A stretch of 14,889 bases of DNA from Pullilachnospira_A gallistercoris (GTDB lineage Bacteria; Bacillota; Clostridia; Lachnospirales; Lachnospiraceae), in contig DVHM01000145.1 of NCBI GenBank assembly GCA_018712125.1, positions 1 through 14,889 of the forward strand, in the 5' to 3' direction. How positions within the stretch are numbered: position 1 is the stretch's first letter; every line of letters begins with the position of its first letter. A model generated the notes under the pieces. That model was not told where the DNA came from and ran no database searches. It saw only the letters and a program-made list of their open reading frames with translations. Shown in pieces: positions 6,455 to 12,353 of this stretch. The translations under genes and the position numbers were made by a program.

Positions 6455-8269
6455 CTATCCGTTCAGTTTCTGTACCTCCCGGTCATAGGTAAAAATGCCG
6501 TTGACTTCATCTTCGATATCGGATACCTGCGTGTAGATGCTGGCGCAGAGCCCCTGGGGAATCAGAGCTCTTACTTCCGATTCTCTTTTGTCAAAAGCTT
6601 CCTTCAGGGAGGCGGTGTCCTGATAGGTGCCGTATCCGTAGAGATCTTCGCTGGTGGTATGCCCCGGGACGATCAGGGAATATCCGCCGTACTCGGAGAG
6701 GACGGTGGCCCGCTTTTCTTCCGGCTCAATGCGCATGGGGAAGAAGTAGTTGTGCAGGCTCTGGAAATCTCCGCAGCCCTGGTCAAACCATCCGCTGGCC
6801 GCGTCGATCAGGCGGGTGGGATCCTCCTGGCGGGCAAGCTCCGTGATACGGGCGGTTTCAAACTGTCCCCATCCCTCGTTGAAAATAACCCAGGCGGCGA
6901 TGGAGGGATGGAATTGCAGCAGGCGGATGGTCTCTTTCATCTCCCGGACAAATTCTTCCCGGCCCCGCTCGTCGGTGCGGGACAGCAGCCGGCGATGGCT
7001 GTCCTTTGGCTTGATTTTCAGAAAAGAGAAGGCGGTGCCCAGGTATGTGACATACCAGTCGGCGTAGGAACTGCCGCCATTTACCATATCCTGCCAGACG
7101 ATCATGCCCAGTCGGTCACAGTGATAGTACCAGCGCTGGGGCTCGATTTTGCAGTGTTTCCGAAGCATGTTGTAGCCCAGCTTTTTGATGGAGGCGATGT
7201 CGAAGATCAGTGCGTCGTCGCTGGGGGCGGTGTAGAGTCCGTCGGACCAGTATCCCTGATCCAGGACGCCCCGCAGAAACAGCGGCTTGTGGTTGAGACA
7301 GATTCTGGGAAGGTCCTGTTCATCTTTCTCCACGGTAAAAGTGCGCAGAGCGAAATAACTCTCCACCCGATCTCCATCGTATCCCAGCGTCACGGTCAGA
7401 GGATAGAGGAAAGGGGTTTCGCAGGTCCAGGGACAGACGGTGTCAAGAGAAATCGTGATGTCCTCATTGGAGCGGCCTTCAAGGCAGACCAGCGGTTCCT
7501 GCCTGCCGAGAGCGCCGGAGCGATTTTCGCCTGTTTCGCGGTTGTCTTCCCTGTCGGAGACATGGTCGCAGGGGGGATAGATCCGCACTGTCAGCGGGCG
7601 ATCGCCCTCCGTCTTTGCTCTGAGCGTGACCTTTTTCCCATCCAGATCCGGGAAAATCGTGAGGCTTCTTATGTAGTCGGCGGGAACTTTCTCCATCCAG
7701 ACTGTCTGCCAGATGCCGCTTTGAGCGGTGTAGTACATGCCGCCTCGCTGCAGCTTCTGCTTGCCCCGGGCATGGTAGGAGGTGTCGCTGTCATCCTGGA
7801 CGCGCACAGTGAGCAGATTTTCTCCGGTTTGGTTCATGGCATCCGTGATATCTATGGTAAAGGGAAGATAGCCACCCTCGTGGCTGCCCACAGCATGTCC
7901 GTTGATGTAGACTTCACACCGCTGATCCACCGCGCCGAAGTGGAGGAGATAACGTCCCGTCTCCTCGCCGGCAGTTCGTTCCGGCATTTCAACATCATGG
8001 GTGCCGATCTTCGGAAGAGATCTCCCGTACCAGAGATACTGCCCCGGCTGAAGCTGTCGGTTGACGCCTGAAAGGAGGCTTTCCGGGGAGAAGGGTACAA
8101 GGATTTCCCCATCCCAGCGGTCGGGTCGGGAGGCGCTGTCTGTGATGGCATAGTGCCAGGTGCCGTTGAGGATCGTAAAGTGCTCCCGACGGCAGAGCGG
8201 GTTCGGGTGTTCCGGGAGAATGTTTTTCGGGTCGAGATTTTTGCCCCACCGGGTGTAAAGCTGTTTCAT
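6455..8269 (-). CDS. Glycoside hydrolase family 2 protein (beta-glycosidase)
   Basis: A 604-residue retaining beta-glycosidase of the beta-galactosidase/beta-glucuronidase family. Domains in order: a jelly-roll sugar-binding domain (about 30-195, with RCEVYINGHAVGSHEGGY at 117-134), an Ig-like domain (about 197-312) and a TIM barrel (about 318-600). The acid/base is Glu465 in WVIFNEGWGQF, and the nucleophile is probably Glu526 in VLSEYGG. There is no signal peptide or membrane segment, so it should act in the cytoplasm on imported glycosides. The Ig-like domain carries a hydrophilic stretch at about 235-258 that looks like an insertion. The C-terminal domains of large beta-galactosidases are absent. 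Start: ATG 8269, with GGAGG (complement of 8278-8282) eight bases upstream. No transporter or sugar regulator is adjacent, so the substrate is unknown. Its promoter was not found with confidence; the upstream stretch around 8290-8320 is A/T-rich. Confidence 0.92.
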   Translation of the reverse strand: MKQLYTRWGKNLDPKNILPEHPNPLCRREHFTILNGTWHYAITDSASRPDRWDGEILVPFSPESLLSGVNRQLQPGQYLWYGRSLPKIGTHDVEMPERTAGEETGRYLLHFGAVDQRCEVYINGHAVGSHEGGYLPFTIDITDAMNQTGENLLTVRVQDDSDTSYHARGKQKLQRGGMYYTAQSGIWQTVWMEKVPADYIRSLTIFPDLDGKKVTLRAKTEGDRPLTVRIYPPCDHVSDREDNRETGENRSGALGRQEPLVCLEGRSNEDITISLDTVCPWTCETPFLYPLTVTLGYDGDRVESYFALRTFTVEKDEQDLPRICLNHKPLFLRGVLDQGYWSDGLYTAPSDDALIFDIASIKKLGYNMLRKHCKIEPQRWYYHCDRLGMIVWQDMVNGGSSYADWYVTYLGTAFSFLKIKPKDSHRRLLSRTDERGREEFVREMKETIRLLQFHPSIAAWVIFNEGWGQFETARITELARQEDPTRLIDAASGWFDQGCGDFQSLHNYFFPMRIEPEEKRATVLSEYGGYSLIVPGHTTSEDLYGYGTYQDTASLKEAFDKRESEVRALIPQGLCASIYTQVSDIEDEVNGIFTYDREVQKLNG

Positions 8270-8356
8270 GGGCTGTGCCTCCGATCTTCTGTATCTGTTT
8301 TTATTTTATTATGCTACAAAAAATGGCAGGAGAAAAGAGAAAAATGTATGTCCGTA

Positions 8357-8385
8357 TCGACCGGAATTTTTTCCTGTGCTATAAT
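8357..8385 (+). promoter_or_regulatory. Extended -10 promoter of the GTPase-nuclease gene
   Basis: TCGACC (8357-8362, four of six matches to TTGACA), 17-base spacer, TATAAT (8380-8385) with TGC directly before it. Transcription would start near 8392, at the edge of the palindrome at 8393-8409. It may drive the whole rightward cluster. Confidence 0.75.
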
Positions 8386-8392
8386 AAATACC

Positions 8393-8409
8393 CTTCCCTG
8401 TCAGGGAAG
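8393..8409 (+). promoter_or_regulatory. Perfect palindrome at the predicted transcription start
   Basis: CTTCCCTGTCAGGGAAG has two perfect eight-base arms around one central base. It begins about where the transcript from 8380-8385 should start. As DNA it could be a repressor operator; as RNA it folds into a 7-bp hairpin with loop GTC at the extreme 5' end of the mRNA, which could affect mRNA stability. The start codon is 33 bases further on. Confidence 0.6.
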
Positions 8410-8442
8410 AAGAGAATTTGCGCCGTATGAGGAGATGTTTTT

Positions 8443-11238
8443 ATGGGAACACAGTCGGCTCAGCCATCGGAAAAACATATTTGCGCGGGTCTGTTGGCCC
8501 ATGTGGACGCCGGAAAGACTACGCTGTCTGAGAGCATGCTGTATCTGGCGGGAGCAGTCCGGCGGATGGGACGGGTGGATCACGGAGATACGTTCCTGGA
8601 CACAGACGATATGGAGCGGGAGCGCGGGATCACGATTTTCTCCAAGCAGGCGAGACTGCGCTGGAAAAATACGGAGCTGACCCTGCTGGACACTCCGGGA
8701 CATGTGGATTTTTCCGCGGAGATGGAGCGGGCGCTCTGGGCGCTGGACTGCGCGGTGCTGGTTATCAGCGGCACCGAGGGGGTTCAGGGTCATACCCGGA
8801 CGCTGTGGAAATTGCTGGAGCAGCAGGACATACCCTGCATTCTCTTTGTCAACAAGATGGACATTTCTTCCCGCGGAGAAGAGGAGCTGATGGAGGAATT
8901 GCGCCGGGAGCTCTCCGAGAATTGCGTGGATATGACCGGCTGGCAGAGAGCGGGGCTTACAGAGGGGGAGAAGGACGCGCTGGCCATGTGCGACGAGGAG
9001 TTGATGGAGGAATATCTGAAGACGGGAGATTTCGCTGTCGAGACACTGAGAAAAGCGGTTGGCGGAAGAAAGGTTTTTCCCTGCGTCTTCGGGTCCGCCC
9101 TGAAAAATACCGGGGTGGAGGAATTGTTGGATGTGCTCTGCGCGCTGACCGGACAGAAGGAGCCGCTGCCTGATTTTGCGGGGCGGGTCTATAAAATCGG
9201 CCGGGACAGCCAGGGAAATCGCCTGACCTATTTAAAACTGACAGGCGGAAGCCTTCGGGTAAAAGATGAGGTCTCCTATGAGACTCCTCAGGGGAAGTTT
9301 ACGGAGAAGGTCAACCAGATTCGACAATATTCCGGGGAGCGCTACGATACCATGGAGGAAGTTCACGCGGGGGAAATCTGCGCGGTGACAGGGCTTGGAG
9401 CTACGATGCCGGGAATGGCGCTGGGGAGTGAGCCAAGCCCCGGATCTTTTGTCATGGAGTCGGTGCTGACCTGTCAGGTCATTCCGCCCCGGGACTGCGC
9501 GCCCCACACGCTGCTGGAAGATCTTCGACTTCTGGAGGAGGAGGATCCTGCCCTTCAGGTGCGCTGGTCTTCGGAGCGCCAGGAGATTTACGTGAATCTG
9601 ATGGGAGAGGTGCAGACCCAGGTGCTGCAGCGTCAGATCAAGGAGCGTTTCGGACTGGTGGTAACCTTTGGCCCGGGATCCATTCTCTACCGGGAGACCA
9701 TTGCGTCAACGGTGGAGGGTGTAGGGCATTTTGAACCACTGCGCCATTACGCGGAGGCCCATGTGCTTTTGGAGCCATTGCCGGCGGGAAGCGGTGTGGA
9801 GGTCGCACTGGACTGCCCGACCGATATGCTGGATGTGAACTGGCAGCGCCAGATCTACGGATGGCTGTCAGGGACGGAACATATTGGTGTGCTGACGGGA
9901 TCTCCGGTTACCGATCTGCGCCTTACCCTGGTGGCCGGACGGGCACACCCGAAACATACGGAGGGCGGAGATTTCCGTCAGGCCGCGCTGCGGGCAGTGC
10001 GCCAGGGACTGATGAAGGCGAAAAGCGTGCTTTTGGAGCCCTGGCAGAGTTTTGTGCTGGAAGTGCCGCAGGAGTGTGTCGGAAGGGCCATGACCGATAT
10101 CAGCCGTATGGAGGGGGAGGTGGCTCCGCCGGAAATCGCGGGCGAGAAGGCCCGGCTGCGGGGAAAGGTTCCGGCCGCCTGTGTGGGAGACTACGCGAAG
10201 GAGGTTGCCGGATATACGGGAGGAAAGGGAAGATTTTCCCTGGAACTGGCGGGCTATTTTCCCTGCCATAACGCCGGGGAAGTCATCGAAGTCATCGGAT
10301 ATGACAGCGAGGGGGATACCGGCCATCCGGCCGGATCCGTATTCTGTAGTCACGGTGCCGGGTATGTGGTCCCCTGGTATGAGGTGGAGGAAAAGATGCA
10401 TGTCCCGCTGACCGGGCGGAGCGACCGGCAGGGGGAAATATCCGGGGAGGAACTGTCGGAGCAGGAGATGATTGCCTGGGCCAGGGAGAGAGCCCGGGAA
10501 CAGCGTGGGGGATCCCGGAGGGGTTATGACGGCTACGGCGGTTTGGAATCGGATCTGGAGGAGATTTTTGTGCGGGAGTTCGGCGAGATCCGCCGCAGGC
10601 TGCCCTCCCAGGAAAAGCGCACGGTTACTTTTGAGAAACGACAGCGTGTGGAGGAGGCCCGGGAAGCTTACCGAAGGGAACACGGGACCGCCGGACAGAA
10701 ACAGCGGAAGCGCAGACAGTATCTGCTGGTGGACGGCTACAATGTGATTTATGCCTGGCAGGATCTGGCCGATCTGGCCCGGGAAAACCTGGAAGCTGCC
10801 CGGGGAAAGCTGACGGACATTCTCTGCAATTATCAGGGATATCTGGGCTGTGAGCTGATCCTGGTGTTTGACGCCTATCGGGTAAAGGGGAATCCCGGCG
10901 AGGTACAGAGATATCACAATATTTATGTGGTTTACACGAAGGAGGCGGAGACGGCGGACGCATATATCGAGCGGACAACCCATGAGATCGCCCGGGAGTG
11001 CGACGTGACAGTGGCCACGTCGGATGGGCTGGAGCAGATGATTGTGGCGGGGGCCGGCGCCCGGCGCCTTTCTTCCCGGGAACTGCGGCAGGAGATTGAG
11101 AGAGTGGAGCGGGAGGCGCTGGAGAGGTACCGGGAGGCAAATGAGCGAAGGACGGTTTCCGCGGGGGAGACCATCGGAAGCCGAATGCCGGAAAAGGGGA
11201 TTGACCTGACAAGAGATTCATTGGATAATGAAATGTAA
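8443..11238 (+). CDS. TetM/EF-G-like translational GTPase fused to a C-terminal NYN (Rae1/YacP-like) ribonuclease domain
   Basis: A 931-residue two-part protein. Residues 12 to about 660 align by eye with ribosomal protection proteins such as TetM, and all GTPase motifs are intact: AHVDAGKT (19-26), RGITI (61-65), DTPGH (83-87), NKMD (137-140), GSAL (217-220). EF-G domains 2 to 5 follow. A charged linker (about 660-758) leads to an NYN domain (about 759-885) with the acidic pattern of Rae1/YacP: LLVDGYN (Asp764), LVFDAY (Asp810), ETADAYIE (Asp839), VATSDGLEQ (Asp861). Rae1 is known to cut mRNA in the ribosomal A site, and TetM and EF-G bind there, so I infer a ribosome-directed, GTP-dependent mRNA-cutting factor. 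TetM's YSPV loop aligns with AHPK (501-504), so tetracycline protection is doubtful. ATG 8443 follows GAGGAG (8429-8434). The frame is uninterrupted, so the fusion is real in this sequence. The next gene starts 23 bases later. Confidence 0.93.
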   Translation: MGTQSAQPSEKHICAGLLAHVDAGKTTLSESMLYLAGAVRRMGRVDHGDTFLDTDDMERERGITIFSKQARLRWKNTELTLLDTPGHVDFSAEMERALWALDCAVLVISGTEGVQGHTRTLWKLLEQQDIPCILFVNKMDISSRGEEELMEELRRELSENCVDMTGWQRAGLTEGEKDALAMCDEELMEEYLKTGDFAVETLRKAVGGRKVFPCVFGSALKNTGVEELLDVLCALTGQKEPLPDFAGRVYKIGRDSQGNRLTYLKLTGGSLRVKDEVSYETPQGKFTEKVNQIRQYSGERYDTMEEVHAGEICAVTGLGATMPGMALGSEPSPGSFVMESVLTCQVIPPRDCAPHTLLEDLRLLEEEDPALQVRWSSERQEIYVNLMGEVQTQVLQRQIKERFGLVVTFGPGSILYRETIASTVEGVGHFEPLRHYAEAHVLLEPLPAGSGVEVALDCPTDMLDVNWQRQIYGWLSGTEHIGVLTGSPVTDLRLTLVAGRAHPKHTEGGDFRQAALRAVRQGLMKAKSVLLEPWQSFVLEVPQECVGRAMTDISRMEGEVAPPEIAGEKARLRGKVPAACVGDYAKEVAGYTGGKGRFSLELAGYFPCHNAGEVIEVIGYDSEGDTGHPAGSVFCSHGAGYVVPWYEVEEKMHVPLTGRSDRQGEISGEELSEQEMIAWARERAREQRGGSRRGYDGYGGLESDLEEIFVREFGEIRRRLPSQEKRTVTFEKRQRVEEAREAYRREHGTAGQKQRKRRQYLLVDGYNVIYAWQDLADLARENLEAARGKLTDILCNYQGYLGCELILVFDAYRVKGNPGEVQRYHNIYVVYTKEAETADAYIERTTHEIARECDVTVATSDGLEQMIVAGAGARRLSSRELRQEIERVEREALERYREANERRTVSAGETIGSRMPEKGIDLTRDSLDNEM

Positions 11239-11261
11239 ACGTATTTTGACGGGAGGAGAAT

Positions 11262-12353
11262 ATGAAGATCATTCATTGCGCGGATCTGCATCTGGATTCC
11301 AATATGGAGAGCAATCTGAGCAGAGAGCAGGCGATGCTGCGGAGGGAAGAATTGCTGGAAACCTACGAGGCCATGGTCGCTTACGGAGCAGCCAACCAGG
11401 TGAGAGTCATCCTTATCGCGGGGGACCTTTTTGACAAACCGCATATCCGCAAGACGGCAAAACAGAGAGTGCTGGAGCAGATGTATCTGCATCCGGAGAT
11501 GGATTTCTGCTACCTGCGGGGAAATCATGATCAGTGTGATTTCCTGTCGGATCTGTCGGACGATGAGCTCCCCGAAAATCTCCGTCAGTTTTCCGAGGAT
11601 CAGTGGACATCCTACGCTTACGGGGATGTGGTTATCTCCGGACTGGAACTGAACCGTCAGAACAGCAGGACGCTGGGGATGGATCTGGTGCTGGATCAGA
11701 CAAAGTGCAACATTGTGGTGCTGCACGGCCAGGAGGCAGATTACGAGTCCAAAGATCCGGCGGAGGTGGTGCAGCTGTCGGCTCTCCGCGGAAAGTATAT
11801 CGATTATCTGGCCCTGGGCCATATTCACTCCTACAAAAAAGAGCGCCTGGACGACCGGGGAGTCTACTGTTACAGCGGCTGTCTGGAGGGCAGGGGATTT
11901 GACGAGTGCGGACAGAAGGGATTCGTTCTTCTGAATGTGGAGGATGGCCGGGTGGAATCCGTCTTTGTCCCCCTGGCGAAGCGGCAGTTTCATGAAGTGA
12001 CGGTGGAAATCACACCGGAGATGGACATGCCGCGGATTCTGGAGGAGGTACGCCGTGAGACGGATGGGATTCCGAAGGAGGATCTGGTCAAGGTGGTCCT
12101 TACGGGAAAGACCCGGATGGATTTTGAACTGGATAAAAACCGCGTGATCCGCGCGCTGCAGGAGCGCTTTTTCTTTGGAAAGGCCTATGATCGGACGGGT
12201 GTGGAGATCGACTATGAAAGTTTTCGCTACGATATGTCTCTGAAGGGAGAATTTGTACGGCTGATGGAGCAGCAGGACTTTCCTGAGGAGGAGAGGGCCC
12301 AGATGATTGAGTTGGGTATCAAGGCGATAATGGGAGAGGATTTGGAAGCATGA
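11262..12353 (+). CDS. yhaO: YhaO-like DNA repair metallophosphoesterase (Mre11/SbcD type)
   Basis: A 363-residue calcineurin-like phosphoesterase, the Mre11-type nuclease partner of a Rad50-like ATPase. All five metal motifs are present: DLH (Asp8, His10), GDLFD (Asp55), GNHD (88-90, with Asn88 and His89), His155 in VVLHGQE, and GHIH (His187, His189). The C-terminal third (about 243-363) is the capping and partner-binding region expected in this family. GGGAGGAG (11250-11257) precedes ATG 11262 by four to five bases. The stop overlaps the next gene's start by ATGA (12350-12353), so the two are coupled, as in the yhaO-yhaN gene pair of Bacillus. Expected activity is Mn-dependent DNA end processing, inferred from family. 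Transcription probably continues from the GTPase-nuclease gene, since no terminator is seen in the 23-base gap. Confidence 0.92.
   Translation: MKIIHCADLHLDSNMESNLSREQAMLRREELLETYEAMVAYGAANQVRVILIAGDLFDKPHIRKTAKQRVLEQMYLHPEMDFCYLRGNHDQCDFLSDLSDDELPENLRQFSEDQWTSYAYGDVVISGLELNRQNSRTLGMDLVLDQTKCNIVVLHGQEADYESKDPAEVVQLSALRGKYIDYLALGHIHSYKKERLDDRGVYCYSGCLEGRGFDECGQKGFVLLNVEDGRVESVFVPLAKRQFHEVTVEITPEMDMPRILEEVRRETDGIPKEDLVKVVLTGKTRMDFELDKNRVIRALQERFFFGKAYDRTGVEIDYESFRYDMSLKGEFVRLMEQQDFPEEERAQMIELGIKAIMGEDLEA

Noticed and set aside
6659..8071. 470-codon plus-strand open frame opposite the GH2 gene
   Set aside because: It is a shadow of the glycosidase gene in GC-rich DNA. It has no recognisable domain, while the minus strand shows full GH2 motifs and a ribosome binding site.
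8443..11238. Calling the gene a tetracycline-resistance tet gene
   Set aside because: The GTPase is TetM-like, but the drug-displacing loop differs, the C-terminus is fused to a nuclease domain, and there is no mobile-element context.
9868..11993. Long minus-strand open frames opposite the GTPase-nuclease and YhaO genes
   Set aside because: They have no domain pattern and are rich in His, Pro, Gln and Leu, as expected from antisense reading of a Glu/Arg-rich gene. The plus strand carries all the motifs.
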